This document shows positions 16,700-25,820 of a stretch of DNA of 64,000 bases, one piece after another; within the stretch, counting starts at the first letter, position 1, and every line of letters begins with the position of its first letter. The notes below the pieces were generated by a model, which worked only from the letters and a program-made list of their open reading frames with translations, searched no databases and was not told where the DNA came from. The translations under genes and the position numbers were made by a program. The DNA comes from Cytophagales bacterium. GTDB taxonomy: Bacteria > Bacteroidota > Bacteroidia > Cytophagales > Cyclobacteriaceae. The DNA lies in assembly GCA_017303795.1 (NCBI GenBank), contig JAFLBR010000004.1:62001-126000 (forward strand). The letters run 5' to 3'.

Positions 16700-18814
16700 T
16701 TATGATAAAGTTTGATAAATAACGAAGGCCGAAACATAGGCAAGGGCTGTCATGTAGGCCAGTTGAATGAGTGGCCACTTCCAGCCTTTGGTCTCACGCT
16801 TCACCACCGCAAGGGTACTCATGCATTGCATGGCAAACGTATAAAACACAAGCAGCGAAAGGCCTACAGCCGGAGTATAGCGCGGCCCGCCTGTTTTAGG
16901 ATTTATCTCAGAGCGTAAACGACCTTTAATCGTTTGCTCATCTTCGGTGCCACCCAAACTATAAATGGTAGCAATGGTGCTTACAAAAACTTCGCGCGCA
17001 GCAAAAGAAGTTACCAGGGCAATCCCAATTTTCCAATCGTAGCCCAGAGGTTCAATGGCTGGCTCCAACGCTTTGCCCACAATACCGGCATACGAATGTT
17101 CCAGTTTGTAGGATGCCACGCGGGCTTCAAATTCTTCGGCACTTAACTCAGTTTGCCCGGCTTCAAATTTTACTTCCTCTTCGGCTTTACTCATAGCATC
17201 GCCAGGCCCGTAGCTTGCCAGTACCCAAAGCACAACTGAGATAGCGAGAATTACTTTACCGGCTTCAAATACAAACGACTTGGTTTTTTCTATAATGGTG
17301 TAGGCCACATTGCTCCACTTGGGTTTGCGATAGGTGGGCATTTCCATAATCAGATAGCTGCGTTCTTTTGTTTTGATTATCAATTTCAATACAAAAGCAG
17401 AAATCAATGCGGCAAAGAAACCCAACAGATAAAGACCCATTAGCACTAACCCCTGGTAGTTGAAGAAACCAAACAACTTAACATCGGGAATAATAAGTGC
17501 AACCAGAATTGTAAACACGGGCAACCGGGCCGAGCAACTCATAAACGGAGTTACAAAAATGGTAATCAATCTATCTTTCCAGTTTTCGATTGTACGGGTT
17601 GCCATAATCGCGGGTATGGCACAAGCCATTCCTGAAATCAAGGGCACCACGCTTTTGCCATTCAAACCAAACTTGCGCATGATTTTATCCATCAGGAAAA
17701 CAACACGAGCCATGTACCCACTTTCTTCCAGTATGGCAATGCAGGCAAACAGAATGGCGATTTGCGGAATAAAAATTACAATGCCGCCAATACCGGGTAT
17801 AATCCCTTGTGTAATCAGATCGAAGAATGGTCCATCCGGAAAATAGTTGTCCAGCACATTGCTAAGTCGGGCAAACGTACTGTCGATAAAATCCATGGGT
17901 ATCTGCGCCCACGCAAAAATGGATTGGAAAATGAGGAACAGTACGGAGAAGAAAATAAGATAGCCCCACACTTTGTGTGTAAGCACTTTATCAATGCGAT
18001 ACGAAAACTTTTTCCATTCCGGATCGGAAGACTTTAGCGTAACCTTATTCAACAAATCCTGAATAAAGCTATACCGCATTACGGTTTCGGCACCCTGGTA
18101 TTTGTGCTGAAAAAAATTTGCGGCTTTTGCCTGTGTGGTGATGTAAGTTTTATCGGCCGAAGTAAGAAATGATAGGTTATCGGTTTGTTGCAAAAACTGA
18201 TAGGCCTGATACCGGGTGCCCAAGTTGAATTTCTGCTGGATGTCTTTAACCAGAGGCTCAATTTCTTCGCCTACTTTATAAATTGTTTTTGAAGAAGGTT
18301 TGATTGAAGTGGTGAGTAGGTTTTTCAATTCAGGCACACCTTGTCCGGTGCGCGCATTTATCATAACCACTGGTAAATCCAACGCAGCCGAAAGTGTCTG
18401 CACATCAATACTCTGACCAGAGCGTGCAGCCAGATCCATCATATTCAGCGCAAGCACAGTGGGTATCTGTAAATCGATAAGCTGTGTTAACAGCAGCATA
18501 CAATTTTTAAGATTGGTTGCATCGGCTACCAGCACCACACAATCAGGATAGTTAATGCCGCTCTTATCGGATAAAATATCCGTTACAATTTTTTCATCGA
18601 GCGTGCGCGGATACAAACTGTAGATGCCGGGCAGATCCATAATCTGCGCCATTACATCTGCATCTAACTGACAATTGCCGGTTCGTTTATCAACCGTTAT
18701 ACCTGGAAAGTTTCCGATTTTTTGATTGAGGCCCGTGAGTAAATTAAATAAGGAAGACTTACCAGCATTTGGTTTCCCTGCAAGGGCAATCCGCAAAGTC
18801 TTTTGGGCCGCCAT
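16700..18814 (-). CDS. feoB: Ferrous iron transporter B
   Basis: A 704-residue FeoB, the main ferrous iron uptake protein: an N-terminal G domain followed by a membrane channel with two Gate domains. G motifs are G1 AGKPNAGKSSLFNLL, G2 GITVDKR, G3 DLPGIYSL and G4 LNMMD. About nine membrane helices follow from residue 275 on, including GYMARVVFLMD and MACAIPAIMATR of the core. Length is within the family range. Its start overlaps the feoA stop by 1 base. No FeoC is seen. Confidence 0.96.
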   Translation of the reverse strand: MAAQKTLRIALAGKPNAGKSSLFNLLTGLNQKIGNFPGITVDKRTGNCQLDADVMAQIMDLPGIYSLYPRTLDEKIVTDILSDKSGINYPDCVVLVADATNLKNCMLLLTQLIDLQIPTVLALNMMDLAARSGQSIDVQTLSAALDLPVVMINARTGQGVPELKNLLTTSIKPSSKTIYKVGEEIEPLVKDIQQKFNLGTRYQAYQFLQQTDNLSFLTSADKTYITTQAKAANFFQHKYQGAETVMRYSFIQDLLNKVTLKSSDPEWKKFSYRIDKVLTHKVWGYLIFFSVLFLIFQSIFAWAQIPMDFIDSTFARLSNVLDNYFPDGPFFDLITQGIIPGIGGIVIFIPQIAILFACIAILEESGYMARVVFLMDKIMRKFGLNGKSVVPLISGMACAIPAIMATRTIENWKDRLITIFVTPFMSCSARLPVFTILVALIIPDVKLFGFFNYQGLVLMGLYLLGFFAALISAFVLKLIIKTKERSYLIMEMPTYRKPKWSNVAYTIIEKTKSFVFEAGKVILAISVVLWVLASYGPGDAMSKAEEEVKFEAGQTELSAEEFEARVASYKLEHSYAGIVGKALEPAIEPLGYDWKIGIALVTSFAAREVFVSTIATIYSLGGTEDEQTIKGRLRSEINPKTGGPRYTPAVGLSLLVFYTFAMQCMSTLAVVKRETKGWKWPLIQLAYMTALAYVSAFVIYQTLS

Positions 18815-19044
18815 TAGTTCAGAATGGTAATGGTGGAAGCTTCGGCAATACGAAGCGAAAGATCATAACCCGAAACGGTAATGCAGATGGGATCGCCAAA
18901 AGGCGCTGTAAAATTGAAGCGCACCACCGTGCCGGGCAGTAGGCCCATTTCGAGCAACTTTACTGAAAGCACATCATCGCGAAAGCCAGAGATAACCGCG
19001 GTTTCTCCGGGCAACATTTCGGCTATGCTTTTCAGGCTCTCCAA
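18814..19044 (-). CDS. feoA: Ferrous iron transport protein A
   Basis: A 76-residue SH3-like FeoA, a cytoplasmic partner thought to modulate FeoB. Typical blocks are GFRDDVLSVKLLEMGLLPGT and the C-terminal YDLSLRIAEASTI. Overlaps feoB by one base, so translation is coupled. A 19-bp imperfect palindrome 5 bases upstream (19049-19067) is a candidate Fur box. Confidence 0.93.
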   Translation of the reverse strand: MESLKSIAEMLPGETAVISGFRDDVLSVKLLEMGLLPGTVVRFNFTAPFGDPICITVSGYDLSLRIAEASTITILN

Positions 19045-19048
19045 TCTT

Positions 19049-19067
19049 ATTTAGATTAAATTTAAAT
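19049..19067 (-). promoter_or_regulatory. Candidate Fur box for feoAB
   Basis: ATTTAGATT-A-AATTTAAAT: the two 9-base arms are complementary at 8 of 9 positions. Its AT-rich 19-bp form and place just upstream of feoA fit a Fur operator; it also overlaps TAAATTTA, one base off the -7 consensus. Confidence 0.45.
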
Positions 19068-19118
19068 TGTGCGAATATAACGGGAGCCACTCTTCCAAAC
19101 AATGACTATATTGAGTTG

Positions 19119-19262
19119 ATGAAAAAGAAAGTTGAGGCAAAGAAGAAGGTTAAAAAATTGGTGAAGGTTGAAGAAAGTAAGAAGGCCAAAACAAAAGATG
19201 AACGGTTTGATTTTGGTGGTTTACCAGAAATTAATCTGAAGAAAAACCTAGGCTGTGGTTGA
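19119..19262 (+). CDS. Small Lys-rich protein with C-terminal LKKNLGCG
   Basis: A 47-residue protein. The first 29 residues are almost all Lys, Val, Glu and Ala; the tail reads DFGGLPEINLKKNLGCG and ends in Cys-Gly. The split between a charged leader and a compact Gly/Cys tail resembles a peptide precursor, though no modifying enzyme is adjacent. It is followed after 17 bases by another small gene, and both face away from feoA. Function unknown; the balanced start, normal codon use and partner gene support a real gene. Confidence 0.55.
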   Translation: MKKKVEAKKKVKKLVKVEESKKAKTKDERFDFGGLPEINLKKNLGCG

Positions 19263-19279
19263 AAGCTTATTTTGCGATT

Positions 19280-19426
19280 ATGAAGAAATCTATTTTTAAA
19301 ATTCTGGCAAGCGTTAACAAAGTAGTGCTACCGCGCATCAGTAAACGCGATCTTGACCGGCTTACAAAATTTGAAAAAGTGGTAGTAGCTTATCGCTATT
19401 GGGTTACTACCAATTCGTTGGATTAG
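19280..19426 (+). CDS. Small basic conserved-looking protein
   Basis: A 48-residue basic protein (MKKSIFKILASVNKVVLPRI, then SKRDLDRLTK, ending YRYWVTTNSLD). Proteins of this size and pattern occur in Bacteroidota and are sometimes mislabelled SsrA-binding protein; it lacks the SmpB fold. It probably forms an amphipathic helix pair. It follows the LKKNLGCG gene after 17 bases and ends 12 bases before the convergent murF-alr gene. Function unknown. Confidence 0.6.
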   Translation: MKKSIFKILASVNKVVLPRISKRDLDRLTKFEKVVVAYRYWVTTNSLD

Positions 19427-19438
19427 TGAAATTCAGAA

Positions 19439-21880
19439 TCAAATACTCTCTGCAAAGAACACCCGCTTCACGCGCTCGCTTGTATTGGTTAAAATTTCAT
19501 AAGGAATTGTTCCTATGCTTTCGGCCACTTGTTGTATGGGCATAGCATCTCCAAAAATTATTACTTCATCACCAGCCTTTGCCTCCACACCGGTAATATC
19601 AATCATCGTCATGTCCATACACACATTACCTATAACCGGAACCACTTTTCCATTCACAAAAACTTTTCCTTTGCCCCTGCTAAACGCTCTGCTAAAACCA
19701 TCGGCATAACCAATGGCAATGGTGGCAATTGTCTTTGCTGCATCGGCCTTACCCCATCGGCCATAGCCAACAGTACCTCCGGGTTTAATTTCTTTAACCT
19801 GCGAGATAACCGTTTTAAGTGTAGCTGCGGGTTTCAGATTCTGGTTGGGTTCTGATGTTGGATTTATTCCGTACAAGCCAATGCCTAACCGTACCATATC
19901 CAGTTGGTATTCCGCAAAGCGAATGATGCCTGGCGAATTAAGAATATGCCGGATAGGTGTAACACCTAACGCTTCTGAAAAAGCTTTATAACCACGCTCA
20001 TAAACCGAAACCTGTTGATGGGTGTAGGCATCATGTTCGGCACCATCGGCTGCGGCCAGATGCGAGAAAATACTAGCCACTTTAATGTTTGGATTCGCTT
20101 TTAAAATGGCAATGGCCTCCGCATAATTTTCTGGTTCCAAGCCGAGCCGATGCATGCCGGTCTCTAATTCAATATGTACTAAACAATCTTTACCATTCAG
20201 AAAAGTTCCCAATGCTTTTAACATAGCTACACTATAAAGCACCGGTTCAAGGTTATGATTTAATAATGATGTAAAACTTTCTTCCGTAGCATTCATCACC
20301 ATAACGGGAATGGTGATTTGATTTTTACGTAACTCTATTCCTTCATCGGCATAAGCCACCCCCAGATAATCCACCCGATGAAACTGCAACAGGTTGGCCA
20401 CTTCTTCGCTGCCGCTGCCATAGGCAAACGCTTTAACCATAGCCATAATTTTTACACCGGGCCGCAGTTTCGATTTGAAGAAATTCAGATTGTGTACTAA
20501 CCGACTTAAGTCGATTTCCATACGTGTGCCATGCACTTTGCGCTGCAGGTGGTTTACAATTTTTTCAAATTGAAAAACGCGTGCGCCTTTTAAAAGAATA
20601 ACCTCATCGTGTAAACTATTCCACAACACTGCATTTTCCAATGCTTGTTCTGTATTCTCAAAAAAGTGACTTTGTGCAGTAACGTTTTTGAAAATTTGTT
20701 CATGCTTCACAAAAACTTCGCCTATACCAATCAATCGGCTAATACCACTTTGCGTGATGAGCATAGCCATGCGATTGGCCAGTTGCTCATCTTCCAAACC
20801 GGATTGCAGAATGTCGGACAACACCAAAGTTTTTTTGGGTTTGCGAATGTTGTTTATAAAATCAAGACTGATCTGCAACCCTGCCAAATCGTTGTTGTAA
20901 CTATCATCAATCAACTGGCAATTATTCAGGCCTTGCTTCAGTTCCAGTCGCATGGGCACAGCCCGAAGGGAATTAATGCGTTGCTGAATTACATCTGGGT
21001 GCAAACCAAGTTCCAGCATAATCACCAAGCAATGAATCAGGTTTTCTACGGAAGCTTTATCGGTAAACGGTAACTCAAATGGCTGCTGCCAGCTTTCCCG
21101 TTTCAATACAACTGTTGATGCCTGAAGCGTGGCTGTGTAAGTTGCGTTACCGGAAAAAGCCCAACTGATTTTTGTTGCGCTTAATCCGGCAACGGCTTTA
21201 TTGATTTCATGATCATCGGCACAATAAACTATAGTTTGTGCCTGCGTAAATAATTTAAGTTTCTCAGAAATTTTTTGCGCGCGAGATTCAAAGCCTTCAT
21301 CGTGCGCAGTACCAATATTGGTTAACAAACCGATGGTGGGTTTAATAATCTCGGCTGACACTTCCATTTCGTCTGGTCGCGAGATTCCGGCTTCAAAAAT
21401 GCCCAGTTGATGATACGCTTGCATTTGCCATACCGATAAGGGTACACCCAACTGCGAATTATAACTACCCGGATTTTTCACCACTTTAAAATCGGGAGTT
21501 AACAATTGGTAAAGCCATTCTTTAATAATCGTTTTACCATTACTGCCGGTTATGCCTATTACCGGAATCTGAAATTGAGCCCGATGAAATTTTACAAGGG
21601 CCTGCAACGCTTTTAATGCTGAAGTTACTCGCAATACATTCGCCTCGGACAGCTCTGTTCGATCAACTTCCTGCTCTACTACAAACTGTCGCATACCTTG
21701 AGCATACAATTCTTTTAAAAACTTGTGCGCATCGTGCCGCTCGCCTTTCATAGCAAAAAATACTGCGCCTTCGGCAAGCACAACTTTGCGGCTATCGGTA
21801 ACAAGATCGGTTACCGGCTTATCGCGATAGCTTGCCAGTACAACACCTCCACAAAGTTTTGATAGATCAGAAAACAGCAT
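19439..21880 (-). CDS. Bifunctional UDP-MurNAc-tripeptide:D-Ala-D-Ala ligase / alanine racemase
   Basis: An 813-residue fusion. Residues 1 to about 450 are MurF, which adds D-Ala-D-Ala to the cell-wall precursor (P-loop GITGSNGKTIIKEWL, then NPGSYNSQLGVPLS). Residues about 452-813 are alanine racemase, which makes D-Ala (PLP lysine in MAMVKAFAYGSGS, RLGIGLYGINP, catalytic Tyr in AIGYADGFSR, GNVCMDMTMI). The fusion is typical of Bacteroidota and couples the supply of D-Ala to its use. In the P-loop the usual second Thr of GKTT is Ile. The start lies 2 bases from the csaA stop. Confidence 0.95.
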   Translation of the reverse strand: MLFSDLSKLCGGVVLASYRDKPVTDLVTDSRKVVLAEGAVFFAMKGERHDAHKFLKELYAQGMRQFVVEQEVDRTELSEANVLRVTSALKALQALVKFHRAQFQIPVIGITGSNGKTIIKEWLYQLLTPDFKVVKNPGSYNSQLGVPLSVWQMQAYHQLGIFEAGISRPDEMEVSAEIIKPTIGLLTNIGTAHDEGFESRAQKISEKLKLFTQAQTIVYCADDHEINKAVAGLSATKISWAFSGNATYTATLQASTVVLKRESWQQPFELPFTDKASVENLIHCLVIMLELGLHPDVIQQRINSLRAVPMRLELKQGLNNCQLIDDSYNNDLAGLQISLDFINNIRKPKKTLVLSDILQSGLEDEQLANRMAMLITQSGISRLIGIGEVFVKHEQIFKNVTAQSHFFENTEQALENAVLWNSLHDEVILLKGARVFQFEKIVNHLQRKVHGTRMEIDLSRLVHNLNFFKSKLRPGVKIMAMVKAFAYGSGSEEVANLLQFHRVDYLGVAYADEGIELRKNQITIPVMVMNATEESFTSLLNHNLEPVLYSVAMLKALGTFLNGKDCLVHIELETGMHRLGLEPENYAEAIAILKANPNIKVASIFSHLAAADGAEHDAYTHQQVSVYERGYKAFSEALGVTPIRHILNSPGIIRFAEYQLDMVRLGIGLYGINPTSEPNQNLKPAATLKTVISQVKEIKPGGTVGYGRWGKADAAKTIATIAIGYADGFSRAFSRGKGKVFVNGKVVPVIGNVCMDMTMIDITGVEAKAGDEVIIFGDAMPIQQVAESIGTIPYEILTNTSERVKRVFFAESI

Positions 21881-21882
21881 GC

Positions 21883-22215
21883 TTAAAACAATTTGGCCCC
21901 GTTAGGAACAGGCCTTTCAACAGCACATAAAACAACATTTTGCTGGTCATCGGGGAAGCCCGTAACCAAAACTTCCGATAGAAAATTGGCAATCTGGCGG
22001 GGTGGCAGGCTTACCACGCAGATTACCTGACGGCCAACAAGCTGATTTGTCGAATAAAGAGCCGTTAGTTGCGCACTCGATTGTTTTACGCCAATTTCGG
22101 CCCCTAAGTCGATCCACAGCTTAAAAGCGGGCTTTTTTGCCTCTGGAAACGCCTCAGCCCTCAGAATGGTACCAGCCCGAATGTCGATTTTATTAAAGTC
22201 TGCCCCTGTTGACAT
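21883..22215 (-). CDS. csaA: CsaA-like tRNA-binding domain protein
   Basis: A 110-residue single-domain OB-fold protein of the CsaA/Trbp111 type, which binds tRNA and has chaperone-like activity in Bacillus. Motifs are [38 protein letters not shown] and VLVTGF. The start at 22215 (MSTGADF) was preferred to 22239, because a -7 box at 22244-22237 would place transcription start inside the longer form. It precedes murF-alr by 2 bases. Confidence 0.88.
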   Translation of the reverse strand: MSTGADFNKIDIRAGTILRAEAFPEAKKPAFKLWIDLGAEIGVKQSSAQLTALYSTNQLVGRQVICVVSLPPRQIANFLSEVLVTGFPDDQQNVVLCAVERPVPNGAKLF

Positions 22216-22236
22216 TTTCAAAATTTTATTACTTTG

Positions 22237-22244
22237 CAAAGCTA
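22237..22244 (-). promoter_or_regulatory. -7 box for csaA-murF/alr
   Basis: TAGCTTTG on the minus strand matches TAnnTTTG, 21 bases before the ATG at 22215. Confidence 0.45.
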
Positions 22245-22284
22245 ACTTTCAAAATAACTGATTGAGATTGTAAGATATAATTAG

Positions 22285-22620
22285 ATGAAATTAAAGTTTT
22301 CATACTTCTTATCGTTTCTGGTACTGGCGCTAACAGCCGGAGTGGCTCACGCACAGGAGGGAACTCAGGGGCCAGAGGAATTAGTGCCCCCATTTGTTGA
22401 AGCTTCTACGCGCGAAGACAAACCACTTATCTACGACCCCGAAGGCAAGGCTCCCAATACCAATCAACCCACAATTACACCGGCTGCAAGCAAGCCTAAA
22501 GCTAAAGCAACTGATACCGCCAAGAGCGTGGCTACAAAGCCTGAAGATGATGCGCTCTCATTCAACTTCCTGTTGCACATCATTCAGAAATTCAAAAGCT
22601 CTGATGTAATCGGTCAGTAA
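22285..22620 (+). CDS. Small secreted hypothetical protein
   Basis: A 111-residue exported protein with a signal peptide (about residues 1-23, ending AHAQ). The mature chain is a disordered, Pro/Thr/Ala/Lys-rich linker (about 30-90) with a short C-terminal hydrophobic helix (LSFNFLLHIIQKFKSSD). No known domain. It lies before the TonB receptor gene, separated by 65 bases containing a separate promoter box, so it may be independently expressed. Confidence 0.7.
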   Translation: MKLKFSYFLSFLVLALTAGVAHAQEGTQGPEELVPPFVEASTREDKPLIYDPEGKAPNTNQPTITPAASKPKAKATDTAKSVATKPEDDALSFNFLLHIIQKFKSSDVIGQ

Positions 22621-22661
22621 TCCGCTGATCAAAAATTTAAAGCAGTTTATTCGTTATCGCT

Positions 22662-22669
22662 TATATTTG
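22662..22669 (+). promoter_or_regulatory. -7 box of the TonB receptor gene
   Basis: TATATTTG matches TAnnTTTG and directly overlaps the palindromic operator at 22667-22683. Confidence 0.5.
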
Positions 22670-22683
22670 CAACCCTGTTGCAA
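22667..22683 (+). promoter_or_regulatory. Palindromic operator (TonB receptor)
   Basis: TTGCAAC-CCT-GTTGCAA, perfect 7-bp arms, sits between the -7 box and the start codon. A near-identical palindrome at 25133-25149 lies in the same position before the next gene. Best explained as a repressor site; a Fur-family regulator is a candidate. Confidence 0.6.
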
Positions 22684-22685
22684 TT

Positions 22686-25091
22686 TTGAAAAAACTATTT
22701 ATTCTTTTGTTTTCTCTTATGGCTGGTCCGGTTATACAGGCACAGCAGAATTGCACCTTTATTATTTCCGGAAAAGTGGTAGATGAAAATGGCTCAGCAT
22801 TGCCGGGAGCTTCGGTTCAAATCAAAAAACTTAGTCTGGGCGAGGCTACGAATGAAACAGGATCATTCCGGTTTGAAAAACTTTGCAAAGGAACTTACCT
22901 CGTTTTGGTTCAATACCTGGGCTACGAATCGGTAGAGAAACGAATTACAGTTGATTCCAACCTTGAGCTAACAATTAATCTTCAGCCATCCGAGCGAGTG
23001 CTTCAGGAAGTTGTTGTAGCAGATCATGCTGAAGTTGCTACCCGTAGTAATAACACAGCCGCATTAAGTGCCCGCGAGTTAGATGAAGTAAGTGGTAAAT
23101 CGCTGGGCGAAACATTGCAAAACATTAGTGGTGTAAATTCCATTCAATCCGGACCCGCTATTTTCAAACCGGTTATTCATGGAGTGCATAGTCAACGTAT
23201 TTTGATTTTAAACAATGGCATCCGACAGGAAGGCCAGCAATGGGGCGCAGAGCATGCGCCTGAAATTGATCCGTTTATTGCCAACAACCTTACGGTGATT
23301 AAAGATGCCGGTGCGATAAAATATGGTACTGATGCTTTGGGCGGTGTAATTGTAGTTACACCTGCTGAACTTCCAGCCGATCAAAAATTAGGAGGCGAAC
23401 TTCACCTGATTGGAAACTCGAATGGAAGAGCCGGAACAATTTCGGGATTACTGGAAGGCGGAATTAAAAATGCAAAAGGCTGGGGCTGGCGCGTGCAAGG
23501 TACTGGCAGACGCTCTGGCGATGCGCACACTCCTGACTATGTGCTCTCCAATACCGGCTTTCGCGAAATGAATTATTCGGCTTCCGTTGGGCACCATACC
23601 GAAACATCGGGGTTTGAAGTTTTCTACAGCCACTTCAATACAACCATTGGTATTTTGCGGGGTTCAGTAAGTGAAAGTTTAGATGACTTAGCAGATAGGA
23701 TAAACCGCCAGGTGCCAGCCAATACCAACGACTTTACTTACACGATAAGTGAACCGCGACAAGAAGTAACGCATGATCTCATAAAAGTAAATGGGCACAT
23801 TCGCAGCAGTAAACATTTATATAATCTGCAATATGGCTTACAGATAAATAATAGAAAGGAATTTGATGTGCGCAGAGGCGATGTGTTCACAGCATTGCCA
23901 GCCCTTGCCTTCAGGCTTTACACGCATACACTTGATGCCGAACGTGAAACTATTTTATCCGACACGCACTCGCGGTGCATCGGCATAAACAGCATGATAC
24001 AAGACAATAACAAAATAGACGGAACACAAACATTACCCTTCATTCCCAACTTCAGAAACTATTCTGCTGGCGCATTCTGGATTGAAAAGATTTCGCGCGA
24101 TAAGGTTGATTATGATTTAGGTTTACGATACGATTACAGACTTTATCAGATTGCTGGATTTAACTTTCAAAACAGGTTGTATAAAACGCAATTTGGTTTT
24201 GGCAACGTAACCGCTACAGCCGGAGTGTCGGTTAAATTATCGCAACACAGTACACTGATCGGTAACATGGGTAGTGCCTGGCGCCCACCAAATGTAGCTG
24301 AGCTATACAGCCTGGGTACGCATCAAAGTGCAGCGGCTATTGAATATGGGCTGCTATTAGATGAAATCACCACGCAGGTTAAGGATATTGAAAACTCAAA
24401 TGTTAATCCTGAACATGCACTAAAGTGGGTAACCACTTATCGCTATCAAAAAAATCGATGGCAAGCTGAAGCTACAGGCTACATCAATTACATTTTTAAT
24501 TATGTATATCTGAAGCCACGGGGTATTACTGAAACCGGTCGCGGACCATTTCCCTATTTCCGCTATACTCAAACCGATGCTTCATTTACCGGTGTTGATG
24601 CGAGTATGCAATATGAATTTTCGCCAAAGTTTTCAATCCGCGCAAGCGCCTCGTTGCTACGCGCGAAAGATGTAACGCAAAATGATTTTCTGATTTTTAT
24701 TCCTTCCAACCGGTACGATGTTTCGTTGCGCTATGAAAGCAAGGGCCATAAAAAAACATTCTTTGCGCAGGCTAAGCTTAAATATGTAGCCGAACAAAAA
24801 CGTGCGCCCCGCTGGGTAGACCCCGAGGAAATTGTTGCGGCCAATGAACAGGGCATCGATTTGTTTGCAACTGACACTCGCAATTTTGATTTCATGTTCG
24901 CTCCGCAAGGTTATGCATTGCTATCAGTAAGTACCGGCTTGTCGGTTCTAGTTCAAAACACAAAACTTGATTTCCGCCTTTCGGCTGATAACCTTACCAA
25001 TACCCGCTATCGCGAATACACCAACCGCATGCGGTACTTTGCCAACGAAATTGGGCGTAATGTTTCCGTTGCTGTAAATCTTAGCTTTTAG
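22686..25091 (+). CDS. TonB-dependent outer-membrane receptor
   Basis: An 801-residue TonB-dependent receptor. It has a signal peptide (1-19), a carboxypeptidase-regulatory-like beta domain (about 25-105), a plug (NNTAALSARELDEVSGKSLG, GVHSQRILILNNGIRQEGQQ, GTDALGGVIVVTPAEL) and a long barrel ending in a terminal Phe (VAVNLSF) as needed for BAM assembly. The start is TTG at 22686, directly before Lys-Lys; the operator between promoter and start leaves little room for an earlier one. Its operator partner is a metal-binding-like lipoprotein downstream, so metal uptake (for example zinc) is the likely job. No SusD partner. Confidence 0.92.
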   Translation: MKKLFILLFSLMAGPVIQAQQNCTFIISGKVVDENGSALPGASVQIKKLSLGEATNETGSFRFEKLCKGTYLVLVQYLGYESVEKRITVDSNLELTINLQPSERVLQEVVVADHAEVATRSNNTAALSARELDEVSGKSLGETLQNISGVNSIQSGPAIFKPVIHGVHSQRILILNNGIRQEGQQWGAEHAPEIDPFIANNLTVIKDAGAIKYGTDALGGVIVVTPAELPADQKLGGELHLIGNSNGRAGTISGLLEGGIKNAKGWGWRVQGTGRRSGDAHTPDYVLSNTGFREMNYSASVGHHTETSGFEVFYSHFNTTIGILRGSVSESLDDLADRINRQVPANTNDFTYTISEPRQEVTHDLIKVNGHIRSSKHLYNLQYGLQINNRKEFDVRRGDVFTALPALAFRLYTHTLDAERETILSDTHSRCIGINSMIQDNNKIDGTQTLPFIPNFRNYSAGAFWIEKISRDKVDYDLGLRYDYRLYQIAGFNFQNRLYKTQFGFGNVTATAGVSVKLSQHSTLIGNMGSAWRPPNVAELYSLGTHQSAAAIEYGLLLDEITTQVKDIENSNVNPEHALKWVTTYRYQKNRWQAEATGYINYIFNYVYLKPRGITETGRGPFPYFRYTQTDASFTGVDASMQYEFSPKFSIRASASLLRAKDVTQNDFLIFIPSNRYDVSLRYESKGHKKTFFAQAKLKYVAEQKRAPRWVDPEEIVAANEQGIDLFATDTRNFDFMFAPQGYALLSVSTGLSVLVQNTKLDFRLSADNLTNTRYREYTNRMRYFANEIGRNVSVAVNLSF

Positions 25092-25132
25092 TTATTGTAA
25101 CGTTGTTGCATTTTGAAACGAAACCATTATTA

Positions 25133-25149
25133 TTGCAACTATGTTGCAT
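25133..25149 (+). promoter_or_regulatory. Palindromic operator (lipoprotein gene)
   Basis: TTGCAAC-TAT-GTTGCAT: the same half-sites as at 22667, 6 exact bp each (TGCAAC/GTTGCA). A -7-like TATTATTG (25128-25135) overlaps it. Confidence 0.6.
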
Positions 25150-25164
25150 TATAAATTAATTACT

Positions 25165-25764
25165 ATGAAATCGCAGTTGAAGATTCTTGCACTGATTACA
25201 TTTTTAAGCGGGGTTGTTTTTTTGAGTGGTTGTGATGAAGATCCTGAACCAGAAGACGTTGAGGAAGAGATAACAAAAGTAGTTCTAACGTTTACGCCAA
25301 GTGGCGGTTCGGCTATTGTTGTTGAAGCCGAAGATTTTGATCTTGGCGGTGTTGGGCCTTTTGAAAAAGAGCCTATCGCATTAAATGCCAATACAACTTA
25401 TACCTTAACAATCGAGATGTTTAATGGCTTTTATGAGCCAACAGACGATGACTATAATGTTACTACCGAAGTAGCAGAAGAAGCCGAAGAACATCAGTTA
25501 TTTTTTAGTTGGTCAACGGGTGTATTTACCTCCCCAACTGGCACAGGAAATATTGGATCTATAGGTGTAGTTAATTACGAGGATCAAGATGATAATAATT
25601 TACCACTTGGATTAGAGACAACCTGGACTACAAGCTCGGCAACTACCGGCAAGGAATTTAGGATTCTTTTAAAGCACCAACCTAATGAAAAATCTGCAAC
25701 CTCTACATCTGATGATGGAGGAACTGATTTAGACCTCACATTCCCGATCTCAATTAACGAATAG
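25165..25764 (+). CDS. Acidic lipoprotein beside TonB receptor
   Basis: A 199-residue lipoprotein with lipobox LSGC (Cys23) and a strongly acidic mature part (DEDPEPEDVEEE directly after the Cys, then DDDYN, EEAEEH and a Ser/Asp/Glu-rich end). It resembles acidic lipoproteins found next to TonB receptors in Bacteroidota and may bind a metal ion. ATG at 25165 was chosen because the operator spans the upstream ATG at 25141. It shares its operator with the receptor gene. Exact ligand unknown. Confidence 0.78.
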   Translation: MKSQLKILALITFLSGVVFLSGCDEDPEPEDVEEEITKVVLTFTPSGGSAIVVEAEDFDLGGVGPFEKEPIALNANTTYTLTIEMFNGFYEPTDDDYNVTTEVAEEAEEHQLFFSWSTGVFTSPTGTGNIGSIGVVNYEDQDDNNLPLGLETTWTTSSATTGKEFRILLKHQPNEKSATSTSDDGGTDLDLTFPISINE

Positions 25765-25792
25765 AATTTCGTTTTAAGGTATAGGCTGTTGC

Positions 25793-25820
25793 GGGTTAAC
25801 TCCTTGCATCAGCCTTTTTT
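25793..25820 (+). terminator. Terminator after the lipoprotein gene
   Basis: AGGCTG/CAGCCT, with further TGC pairs in the loop, followed by TTTTTT. It stands between two convergent genes. Confidence 0.75.

Noticed and set aside
22239-22239. Longer start of the csaA gene
   Set aside because: A -7 box lies at 22244-22237, so the mRNA would begin after that ATG.
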